64,000 bases of DNA from Platynereis dumerilii (Eukaryota > Annelida > Polychaeta > Phyllodocida > Nereididae): positions 51,377,706 to 51,441,705 of the forward strand of contig JAPTHN010000008.1 in assembly GCA_026936325.1 (NCBI GenBank). Direction: 5' to 3'. The translations under genes were made by a program, and so were the position numbers. Of the stretch, positions 35,200 through 45,693 are shown one piece after another. Each line of letters opens with the position of its first letter. Positions within the stretch are counted from its first letter, which is position 1. The notes under the pieces are model-generated. The model saw nothing but the letters and a program-made list of their open reading frames with translations, ran no database searches and had not been told where the DNA came from.

Positions 35200-35810
35200 A
35201 TTTTATCCTCAGACTTCTTGTTTTATTGCTGCCATATCTTGCAAACTAAGTCTGAAATGTCTTTCGGTAAGAAAGCTACAGCATTGTTACACCCAATCTA
35301 GTTCCGGTCTGTATATCAACAGACAAGCAGGGAATGCTGCTTTCTACTCTCTGATTGGCCGAGAAAACAATTAAAGTAGCGTCACCGATAGAGGAAAGTG
35401 TTGTGACGTCACTCAGTAGGTGTCTAAGGTCATAAATGACGGTGGAGCCCAGATTGTGTGACGTCATCACCAATCATTATGCTGCCACCTGGATGATGTC
35501 ACAATGGGTCAAACAATGGCATTGTGATGTCACGACTATTGTTGCTACATGGAAAATATCATAAAAATCCAATGATTGCAATTGTGACATCATTGTTTAT
35601 CTCCTACACCCTGTCTGGTGACAACAGACAGGGTGTATGGTCTCATACATCGTGGCTCTCAGCCAATCAGAATCGAGGATGAACACTGGACTGAGGATAA
35701 TAATATATACATCAGTGAAGAATTAGATATGCAATATATACTTCAGACATTGATTGTATTTTAGCAAATTTGAAGAAATATGATGAAATGTATTGATTTG
35801 CATTTTCCAG
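35200..35810. repeat. TGACGTCA-rich region with hairpin
   Basis: GTGACGTCA or one-base variants occur at about 35402, 35460, 35498, 35528 and 35588. A hairpin ACACCCTGTCTG facing CAGACAGGGTGT lies at 35606-35636. It may be a further MITE related in its ends to 35049-35196. No coding sequence is visible. Confidence 0.4.
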
Positions 35811-36210
35811 GCATCTACTACATGAGCGTCCTTGTAATGATGGCTCTTGCTATGGTCGCTTCTGCAATCATCTTGAATCTGGCTGAGAAAAAGACGGAAC
35901 CTCACCCCATTCTGAAAAGGGCATGTCTGTCCCTGGGGCTGTACTTTCTTGGGATTCAAAACTGAGGCACAATAAGTCAGCAAAGACACTCTCATTTAAC
36001 TTTTGCAGATTCTTGGCCGGGACTTGGATGTCTTCCGTTCATGAAGAGCGAGGATTACGCTATTTTGGTTGAAGGTGATGAAGAAGACAAAGCAAGGAAA
36101 TCGAATGAAATCACCTGGCGCTACATTGCTGCTGTCCTTGACAGATTCTTCTTTGCCCATATGTCATTGTCACCCTCGTTGTTGCTGTAGGTCTAGCTAC
36201 TCTTCGGTAA
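35811..36210 (+). pseudogene. Channel pseudogene, last two exons (unit 2)
   Basis: The M3 exon (about 35811-35922: IYYMSVLVMMALAMVASAII and LNLAEKKTEPHPILKR) and the M4 exon (36009-36210) are close copies of the unit 1 exons. The donor after LKR has become GCATGT instead of GTAAGT, the intron has shrunk to under 100 bp, one G is lost in the ILGRD region, and a further base is lost before the M4 segment, so the last exon is out of frame. The earlier exons are absent. GC donors can be used, but the frameshifts make it a pseudogene. Confidence 0.85.
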
Positions 36211-36559
36211 AGGCTCTCAGACTCGGACAGATTTTATTTAGGTCATCTAGAAAAGAAATAACACATAATTATAATGTAACTGTTCAACACCAGTCGATTA
36301 GATGTGGCATTGAGATCTCTCTAAGATAGATAGTTCATTTTCCATATAAATGCATAATTGCAGCAAAAAGATTCGCTTGTAATGGCAGACAGAACTCCAT
36401 GGATTTATGCATCTATTAATGATAATACATAACAAAACCCAATCATGTTATTTATAAGCAAGAACAAAAAAAAATTATTTAAAAGTTATCGCTTTCCTGA
36501 GAGGCCAATGTTAAGAGTTAATAAAATAAATTTAGAAAAAGATTAACTTGCCATTGGGT

Positions 36560-37200
36560 CTTTTTCATTTTTACATTACTGATTGTACCTGTTTTCCCAA
36601 ATTAGTATACTTCAATTGATATCCTTGTGTGATCCATGAATTATTGAAGGAATGATTATTTACTGAAGTAACACCATCGAAGGTACATCCTCATATTGCA
36701 AACCCACCTTAGTAAAATGTACACTGTTGCTATGCTGTCGCTATGCTGGTTACTGAACAAATACCATTACCCTGATTAACGTTTTTTTTTTTTAATTTAC
36801 ACTGCATTGCATTGTTGGATTTGATGAATGGACAGCTGCTAGAATTGGTTTAAATATATATTTCAAATACATGGTTTGACATCTCTGTGCACTGGAAATA
36901 TGATGCATAAATTTACCAAAACTGTTTGATTGAGGTTCTGTTCCAACAAGGAGTGCCACTTTCTTTCTTGAGCATTGCTGAACTGTAAAAATAATTATTC
37001 TCTCTGATCAAATTACTTGCAGTTTATTCACCATAGTGCACACTCACATACATCTTTGGGTAAAACTTCAAAGAGTTTTGTTCGGTGTGATATGAATCTG
37101 ATTGCTTTGCCTTTGCCACCTCATAAAATGCATCTCAGGAGTTAATTCCCAGACCTCATAACTTGTGCTTGATTCCATCCTACAAAATTCTATCTGAAAG
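36560..37200. repeat. Channel 3' flank (unit 2)
   Basis: It aligns with 4950-5567 and with the two halves of the unit 3 flank. It is the uninterrupted reference that shows where the 3.3-kb element entered unit 3. Confidence 0.75.
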
Positions 37201-37641
37201 GATCGCACACATCTCTACTTACGTGTGAACAATTCAATCTATCATAATTGCTGGATTGTGTACACAGTGTGATCGATCTTAATCTACCATATCAAAAGGT
37301 GAATCATAAGAGTGTCTCAGTCATCAAAAGCATCAAACCTTTTCACACATAAAGTCACCAGTGCAGAAAAACAATTAGTTTTATAAAATACATCACAGAC
37401 AAAATCAGAAAGCTCCATAATTATGAATATTCATGAGCCGGTGACCATACACAATGAGCTTCATACATGCTTAAATATAAGCCGCCACAAGTAAACATTT
37501 TTGAAGATTTGAACTCTGGGGCTTCCACTGTTTTGATTGGCTCCTCTACTAAGTTATTCATGCATACATTAACATCATTAGCCAATAGGAAACTGTTTCA
37601 ACTACAGAAGTCAATTGGAATAAATTATGCATTATTAGTTG

Positions 37642-37836
37642 TATATAAGGACCCATCACGCGTAGATCAGCGGACTTTGAGCAGTCTTTTTGGAGTCTGA
37701 GGTTTGGAACATTCAGCTTCAAATTGCATTATATAATTGTTTTCGATTACTGAATTTTATTGACAATTGAAGAAGAATCAACAGGCATATTAACTTAACC
37801 AGCCTGGTACTACTAAGCCAGGCTTGTTGATATAAG
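37642..37836 (+). promoter_or_regulatory. TATA promoter and non-coding first exon of GPCR (unit 2)
   Basis: TATATAAGG at 37642-37650 sits about 30 bases before the likely start (near 37672). The exon ends at AAG/GTATGT (37836/37837). It contains the hairpin AGCCTGG (10-base loop) CCAGGCT at 37801-37824. The intron ends at CAG 38101-38103. Corresponding exons, altered, are found at 49770-50005 and 57200-57349. Confidence 0.6.
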
Positions 37837-38113
37837 GTATGTAATTATTTACTGCTCATAATTTTATTATGAAGTATGCACCATGCATTATTATTGGACA
37901 CTAACACAGTAACAGGAAGAAATTAATGTACAAACTCGTGCAATATTAGTCACCTCGGTGCCATAAAAACTGATATTGCACTCGGTGCTCTGCGATAATT
38001 GTATATTATTGTACACTAACACAGTAACAGGAAGAAATTTAAGTACAAACTCAGACTTTTTCAAATTATTTATGCACAACTTCTTCATATTCCTTCATTT
38101 CAGCATTTCTATA

Positions 38114-39193
38114 ATGGATGATCCGTGGCTATCCACTGTTACTGATGGCTTGTCCACAGAGGAAGGAACTGTTATTAATAATACACCTATTGAATATAAA
38201 ATTGCAGCTATTTTATTCAGATATTATGCAATTGTCCTGCTTATAATTGGACTATTTGGTAATACTATGACATTTATTGTGTTTTCTCGTAAGGGTATGA
38301 AAGGATCAGTGACATCATTTCTATTTCGTATGCTTGCCGTTGCCGACACTTTTGTTTGTCTTGTTACTAATATCCCAGAAGTTATGTTGGAACTAGCAGG
38401 TACGAGTGCCGCATATGCAACAGACCCACAGTGTAAGGTGCATGGTTACATATTCTTTGCTGGGAAGACTTATGCTGTTTGGGCTCTATTACTAATAGTC
38501 CTTGAACGATTTATTGGGATAACGTTCCCTCATAAAGCGTCTTCATTAATTACCTTCAAACGTGCCAAAATGTCTGTGGGTATACTTTTCATTATCATCT
38601 ATGCTTTATATGCTCCTTTGCTTTTTGTTATGTCAGCTACTGAGATTTATGACACATTTGGTAATATCATAAATTACTATTGTGAGGTGTCTTCAACAAA
38701 TTTATCATATTTTGTTCTGAAGTTCTTCCCATGGTTCGATTTGTTGATGTACTGTGTCATACCATTTATCCTCATGATAATTGCCAACATCTGCATCATA
38801 TACAAACTGGTATTGTCAAGCAGGATGAGACAAGAAACGACCAGAGACTCATCCCAATCGGATGTCCGAGGCACGACAATCATGCTGCTTGGTATATCTT
38901 TTGGTTTCATCATCTGCACTGGCCCATACTGCGTCAGTAGTTATATTTACACAGTGTATGGCACAAGCAGCCCTAAACATTATCTATTCGGCGCCTTTGC
39001 TTCTGTATTAGTCAACATGAACCACTGCATCAACTTCTACATCTATTGCTTAACTGGAACTCTCTTCAGAAGAGAGGTGCACAAAATGTTTGGATGTCAT
39101 GAACCGAACAATACAACGTTAAGTAGTGTGAGAAATGGTGTTACCAGCAGATCTGATACTGTTAGTACTAAAGCATGTACTGTTGGAACTTAA
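38114..39193 (+). CDS. Orphan rhodopsin-class GPCR, FMRFamide-receptor-like, intact (unit 2)
   Basis: A 359-residue seven-transmembrane receptor encoded by a single coding exon after a non-coding first exon. The ATG 11 bases after the acceptor is chosen because the other copies share sequence from there; an upstream ATG lies in the intron. TM1 spans about 31-56 with the conserved GN (N50). TM2 has LAVAD (74-78). C107 and C190 can form the TM3-ECL2 disulfide. ERF (131-133) replaces DRY. TM5 covers about 201-231, TM6 about 253-282 with CTGPY in place of CWxP, and TM7 about 293-312 with NFYIY in place of NPxxY, as in many FMRFamide-type and lineage-expanded receptors. N22 is in a glycosylation motif. 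The tail is Ser/Thr-rich. AATAAA lies at 39282-39287. The ligand cannot be told from sequence. Confidence 0.9.
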   Translation: MDDPWLSTVTDGLSTEEGTVINNTPIEYKIAAILFRYYAIVLLIIGLFGNTMTFIVFSRKGMKGSVTSFLFRMLAVADTFVCLVTNIPEVMLELAGTSAAYATDPQCKVHGYIFFAGKTYAVWALLLIVLERFIGITFPHKASSLITFKRAKMSVGILFIIIYALYAPLLFVMSATEIYDTFGNIINYYCEVSSTNLSYFVLKFFPWFDLLMYCVIPFILMIIANICIIYKLVLSSRMRQETTRDSSQSDVRGTTIMLLGISFGFIICTGPYCVSSYIYTVYGTSSPKHYLFGAFASVLVNMNHCINFYIYCLTGTLFRREVHKMFGCHEPNNTTLSSVRNGVTSRSDTVSTKACTVGT

Positions 39194-39944
39194 TGGATAT
39201 TGGGAGCATGAGGAATAGTATCTTGGTTTTGATGATCTTGACTGATTGAGAGCTTCAGACAAGTGAAATTTAACTTGATATAATAAACAACTAATATTGA
39301 GTAATAAGTCAATTTTTCATAGGAAGTTCTGAATGAGGCTTTCTGAAATCCACTTTCTCACACTGGTCACTGACATCAGAGTTCAGAATTGGTAGGTATC
39401 ATTAGAGTGAGCAAGATATTTAATTGTGAAGGTGGATGCTCCTAATTCATGTGTTCTTTAGAGTGACTTTCCTATTCAAACTGAGACTGCAATTGACAGT
39501 CTTCAAAAAAACATTTTCAGTATCTCGTTTGGAACAATATTCAAAATACCATCTAAAAGATGCACACTGATATGAAGTAATATGATATGTATATTGTATA
39601 ATATAACAATATTAATAATAATGCACATTTCTTATAAACGTTGTAAAGCATTCACAGTTGTTGTTGTTTCTTTTGATCATTTTTTGCTCATTGAGAATAT
39701 GACCAGAGAGAAGAATGCAGGAGTTGAAAAGGGTCCTGAAAGAGACCACTCTTAATCTCACACGGGTTTATTATATCAGACAAACGATAAGGATAAGGAT
39801 GAATTTTATTTCATTTTGGTTAGAAAAAAAAACAATAAAAAAAATATCAGCCAAAGGCTGGTCACTGAAGTGCAATAATACACGTATAAATGAGGATGAG
39901 AAGACTTTGGCGTGAGAAGAAATTACATAAGTTCACATTTAATT

Positions 39945-41200
39945 TAGGGGAACGAGGGGCAAAATGGAGTGGCGGGGCAAAATGGTTTTTTAAGTTTTCT
40001 CGGAACATTTTGACCTGCCTTCTCATTTTTCGGTTGGAAAATAAAATAGGATATATGACCAACTTTTCCTGAAAGTTTCGTTGATGAAAACGTTACAGGT
40101 ATGCAGCTATGTTAATTTGAAGTTTTTGATCGATTTTCTTAAAAAAATCATAATTATTGGAAATGGTGTAATACCTCCAATGACGTTCCCAGCCAAATAA
40201 TTCATAGTCAGTGTTATTAGAGGACTACTAAGCATGCGTATTAAGCAAAAAAAATCTAGTCTGGTGCTTAGTCATGTGTAAGTAGGTCATTTTGAATCTA
40301 CCCTGCATGGTTGGGGCAAGATGGAGTCCTCCTGCGGGGGCAAAATGGGAAGCTCAAAAAAGCAATTCCAGCCTAGAAAAGGTTGAAGCTTGATATTGGG
40401 TCAATTCAACCATGACATTTGAGACATTTGATACACTTTCTGGTCATATAACAGGCAAAATTTGAAAAAAATCACAAGAGATTTGTGGATCTAATCCATG
40501 TCATCAGTAATACCTTGACGATTTAGGTTTAGTGGTAAAACCCTGTTTTATTGAAACTGAAACGAATGTAACTGCCTTTCAAATAGCATAGTCAAATCCA
40601 ATACCAGTTTAAATTGTTAAATTTTTAAGAAAACTCAGAAATCAGAGTTACGTGAATATTCATAAAAATGTCACATTTCCACAAAATTTAACTAATTTTG
40701 TTTCTTTTGTAACCTAATGTTTATGGTTAAATAATTACATAGAATTCAGAATTACTAGCATCATTTCCCAGCTATAATTGCATCCTGTATAGAGATGTTG
40801 ATTTCATAATTGATTGCTATGTTTACTCTTAGCATTCTACAATATCCTCACATTGCAATGACATGAATTAATGCATTTTTGTTTGTCAATATGCTTTTTA
40901 GTTAGGCTATTATCAAAACAGCTAATTTATTGCAGAACTTTTGCAACTTTATTTCTTCCCATTTTGCCCCATATGAAATTCCATTTTGCCCCAAGCACAT
41001 GGCAAAACGGGATAATGTTGCATTTTTGAAAATAGGGGAAAATTTGAATTGGAATTATTAAAGAAGCACTTTTCTGTGCTGGAGCAAGTGGTATTGGTAC
41101 TTCTTCATGGATCAGACCTTATTTGGCATTCGCATGATATACCACCTTCGTGCAGCGAGCCTTCGAAGTTAGGCGGCCCGTTTTGCCCCTCGTTCCCCTA
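39945..41200. mobile_element. DNA element with GGGGCAAAATGG motifs
   Basis: The ends are TAGGGGAACGAGGGGCAAAA and its exact complement, with TA as the probable target. Internal GGGGCAAAATGG words recur near both ends. The body is AT-rich and lacks a transposase. It lies in the GPCR 3' flank of unit 2; unit 3 (about 52060) lacks it, though that site also has a deletion. Confidence 0.75.
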
Positions 41201-41589
41201 TCAGACGTAGTATGTGCTGGTTTAGCATTGATTCTCCACAGCCAAGTGTGAACGACGAGGATCGCATGGAAATGAAATCACCTGTAACACAGGACTGCAT
41301 AACCTGAAATTTCAGTGGACGTTCATAAGCAAAATTCAAGCTGAACTTTTGCTCTCTCTCCAAAAGCTAATCAATCTACCCTCATGAGCGCCCAGAACTG
41401 GACTTAGACCCATACCTTACTTCTTTGCACTGCAATTTATTTTCGTTTAATCAGCTAAGAATATAGGCACATACAAGCAGTTTTATGGGAGAACCCCAAT
41501 CCGATGGAAAAAAACCACAGTTTTAATTTCAAACTTTTGTCCAGCAGTATGATCCATCAATCAATATATATGGGGATTATTATGGGGCC

Positions 41590-41850
41590 AAGCAGATCAG
41601 ATGTTTGCTTCATACATCCAGGCCATCTGCAGGTTGAGGGTTTGAATCCAGCCATGGCATGGAGGAGCTGGGCAGATCCTCCTGAAACTACGTCTGCCTC
41701 ACCCCACCCAGGTGCAGAGGCAGACTGTACTTGTCCCTCTACATTTCAAGCCTCCGTCATTGCTTCTTCTTCTCATTGGACTTCCCTCTCTGTTAGGAGC
41801 ACCCCAACTGATGGATGACGTGGTGCTTTTTGTTCAAGCAAGGGGGGGGG
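41590..41850 (+). mobile_element. SINE-like repeat (unit 2 copy)
   Basis: GGTTTGAATCC (about 41638-41648) resembles a tRNA B-box, followed by a GC-richer body with CTACGTCTGCCTCACCCCAC. The A-box is weak. It recurs at 52320-52630 in unit 3. Its end was split by the element at 41859; the remainder lies at 45347-45410. Confidence 0.45.
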
Positions 41851-41858
41851 AGGAAGCA

Positions 41859-42985
41859 CAGGGGCTTCTGTACAAAGTTTAAAGAGATTCTATACATATA
41901 TAATATAAAGGGAAGTCACAATGTGATTGGACTTCCATTTAGAAAATGTGGCAGTGTGAGACTGTTTATGGACTGTTTGAACCATCTATGGTCGCAGATG
42001 GTAGGAAACTATTTTATCTACATGTGTGTAAAGTTTCGTGGACCTACGACAAGTATTAAGGCCCCAAATGACCCCTGAAAGTCAAGAAAAGGCCTTCAAA
42101 AAGTGGCATCAAAATTTTTACCACAAAGTGACGTGGCCAAGCAAAGCCAGGTTTTTGTGAATTAAGGCAAATTTGCAAGAAAACTGACCTGCATTGATGG
42201 TTAAAACCCAGCAGCGACTTGAGCCCATACATAATTGCATGCAAAAACACCAAATCCAATCATATTCAATACTTCAACATTCTTGTGTGAGCGTTTTTAT
42301 CCACTTGAAGTGCTTCAAACTTTCCCTTGGACTCCATCTTGGAAAAATGATCAACTGTATTGTGCTTTCTGATTGGTTTAAAATACTGACCTGTTTATTG
42401 TTAGAATTACCAACTAAAGTGAATCTATCAACATAACTGTATTTCATCTGGTATAACTACCTGCTGGCAATAACAATGGGGTTATCAAGCTTGTAATCTG
42501 GGACTATTTAATGATCAACAGCAGGGAAGACGACACAATTTAAAGCCATGTAACAAGACGTGACGTCACTATAATATTATTATCATGACGTCACATAACA
42601 TTTGGTGAGGTCATTGCCCTTCAGCAATAAAATGCTATAAATAGACCCAAACTATGAATGCACAGTAATTTATTGGGTTATGTGCTGCTGTGGGTAGCAT
42701 TGGCATCCATAGGCTATAGCTTTAGAAGCCAAGGTGTATGTTGAGTGTACGGACATGTCATGTCTGGATCTGTTAGGCCTTTATAGCCCTTACACTGAGG
42801 TACTAGCAGTGCGCAAGCAACAGCAAATTTGTGCAGTTTTAATTCTGCAACTTAGTTCACAAATGAGCTAGAATTGAGCTGCTGTTGACTGGTTTATGAT
42901 TACTGGTGTACTTGGCAATTTACAGTATATTGTCTGCCTGTTTACTCTTTAGCTGATTATCAATCGATCTATCAACCTTGTTTAC

Positions 42986-43080
<95 letters not shown>

Positions 43081-45345
43081 CCTACCTATCTATCTATCTA
43101 TCTATCAAATCTATCTATCTATCTATATTTCTATCTATTTATCTATCTATTATATTTTTTATTTATTGTGTCGTTCTATTCTACATTTCTCTCTTTCGAT
43201 ATATCTGTCTTACTAATTATTTTAAACAGTTATATAGCCGGCTTTCATACATTGGATATTAAATAAAAATTGAAGTTATGGCAACACTATAGGCCTGAGT
43301 CTATTATTTTATAAGATAGCGTATAGAATAGAATATAATTTATTCATGTAAAGTAATATACAGTATGGGATTTATCTCAAGTTATAGGCCTACTCAATGC
43401 CCAATGTTCTAATTCACCCTGGGCCTTCCCTTTTGAAGTTAATCAATCAATTCTACATATCATAATTGAATATCATAATTGATATGAATTACATCTTTTT
43501 GCGCAGCAGGCAATCCCACACTTTTGCCATTCCTATCTTACAGGAATTCTTGTTGAAGTATACTTCACAGTTTGCAGAAGCAAGCAATTTGGCTGTACGT
43601 GACGTGTGGTAGAAAGCTACTCATGTATGATAAAACTGACCAATAGTCATTCAATTTTATGTACATGAAGAAACTGTGTTTGAATCCTTTCAATCAGTTC
43701 ATCTCGTTTGTTCCAGTCATATGCAAACTAAATCTGTGACATTTTGTAGATCACACATTTGGTGGGAGTCCTAAACACACTGATTAGTCTCTGTAATAAT
43801 CCTCTGTCAATCACCAAGTGTAGACCTGCCCCCACATGTTAGATTGGTGGCACTCAATGATTCACGAACGCCTGCCCTGATCCAGGTGCCCCCCATACGA
43901 ACCTTCCAACTCTGGCTAAAATATACAATTAGCATAGTGGGTGCCCCCCCCCCCAGACAGAGAATCGCGTGCCCGCCCAGGGGCCCCCCCCCCCGCCCAT
44001 TTTTTGGACAAAAAGTGGTGGGGCAAATGCCCCACCAGCCCCACTTACACTGACGCCACTGGTAATCTGAGGGGGGTAATTAAGGATTTTGTGTCAAGTT
44101 TGCGTAGAATTCTTTGATTCAATTAACATTAATGTATGATTAATGCATATTACGACTTATTGCCCTTCTCAAATACAGTTATTCCTCCTTCCTTACATCT
44201 CCCTGCTTACATGGCCCCTGTTGATATATGCCCATTACCCTCAGCATACCCGTAAGTTGTATAGGCCTACTCCAAAAGGCAAAGTGAAACAAATGCGCAC
44301 TTTTCCTGTCAATATAAGCCTACCTAGTTATTAAAACATATCTGGTAATTAAAACAGTTTTAAAGGCTCACCCGAAAGCTGAGCATTTACTACAGCACTG
44401 ATAATATGTGTGGTTTAAATTTAGTAATTTGCAACTGATGCAAGTCAACTTTGAACACCTTTTAAAAATAAATGTTATGGTAAATCCAAATGTTGCAAAT
44501 GTAATTTTTTTTCAAGTCCGATACAAATATCTTTTCTAACAGAAAAAACAAAAATGAGAAATGATCTGCAGAGATCAAAGGTACAATGACCTGGGAGGGG
44601 GAGGGGCAGAGGGCTGAGAGAGGGGGGAGAGGGTTGAGAGGGGTCGAGGGTTGAGGGGGGCAGAGGGGGTGGTCTCAGAGCCTGAGTCAGAGGGGAGGCT
44701 TTCTCCGTGATTGGGAGGTCAAGATTTGGGATGAGCCTCTCTTTCAAGTGCACAAAATTAGCAAAATGTGACGTAATTGTTTGTGACGTCATAAGAGCGA
44801 ATTAATATCTTTCAAAAGCCAATCAGATTTGATGTTTTAAGTGACGTCACGTGCTGCAAAATAGTCCAAAATGGAGGCACATGTCAAGCTTGGGGACATT
44901 TTTTGTGACAAAATGTTACAAATTAAGAATACAAAGGAGGATGCGACTTCCAAAAGGTGTGTAATTTGTGTATGGTGGACCCAACTCATAATGGAAATCA
45001 TTGTGGGGTATGTCAACTGTTCAGTAATTTTGTGAGGCCACCAAATGGCCCTGATTTGTCATTTTCTTGGCCACGTCACTTTGTGGTAAAAATCAAGCCA
45101 AAACATAGAAATCAAGCATTTCTTTGACTGGCCAGGTAGTCACACCTATTTAACTCAGGACCTTCAGATTTTCAGGACTTGTTCTTCAGGGATTTTGCTA
45201 CGAGCGTGGCTACTTAGTTGAATGAAATGGTGCGTTGTGTGGTTATACCAAGGGGTTGAAAACAGGGTGTACAGACAAGCATTTTTTCGTGATTTCCCTT
45301 TATATTAATAATGTATATCAATCAAAATTTGTTCAGAATCCCCTG
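41859..45345. mobile_element. 3.5-kb hAT-like DNA element
   Basis: The ends CAGGGGCTTCTG and CAGAATCCCCTG are inverted, and the similarity continues inward (ATAATATAAAGGGAAGTCAC and complement; TTTTTACCACAAAGTGACGT and complement at 45069-45095). GGGAGGAAGCA precedes it and follows it; the uninterrupted site is seen at 52590 in unit 3. CAGGGG termini suggest hAT, whose duplication is normally 8 bp, so one end is slightly altered. No transposase frame survives. It contains the microsatellite at 42985, C-runs and GACGTCA-rich stretches, probably further insertions. Confidence 0.65.
42985..43150. repeat. TATC microsatellite
   Basis: About 40 tandem TATC units with a few interruptions, inside the hAT-like element. 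The Tyr-Leu-Ser-Ile frame through it is an artefact. Confidence 0.95.
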
Positions 45346-45464
45346 TGGGAGGAAGCAGTCTGGTCTCAGACTGGTGCAGTGGACAATTGGCAACAGGCAG
45401 TGACGCATTGAGCAGGCCTGCCAAGGGAGTAATTGCAGTCTGTTGAAATAATGTAAAATGCATT

Positions 45465-45693
45465 GTAACTGTTGTCTCAGGTTAGTATACTTCTATTTAT
45501 CCTTGTGTTAGCCATGAATTACTGAATAAATAATTATTTACTGAACTAACACCATCAAAGGTACATCCTCATATTGCCAAACCCACCATTGTGAAATGTA
45601 CACTATTGCTATACTAATTAATGCACTTTACTGAACAAACACCATTATCCTGATTAAGCCTTTTTTCTCACTGATTGGTGTCGAACCTAACAG
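45465..45693. repeat. Channel 3' flank, left part (unit 3)
   Basis: It aligns with 36590-36790 (CAGGTTAGTA, TCCTTGTGTTAGCCATGAAT, GGTACATCCTCATATTGC). The channel exons themselves are missing in this unit; the flank starts about 100 bases after the SINE-like repeat of unit 2, which marks the junction of tandem units. Confidence 0.75.

Noticed and set aside
38677-38919. Antisense frame within the GPCR, repeated at 63713-63955
   Set aside because: It is the complementary-strand shadow of the conserved GPCR exon.
42978-43262. Frame of Tyr-Leu-Ser-Ile repeats
   Set aside because: It is the TATC microsatellite read through.
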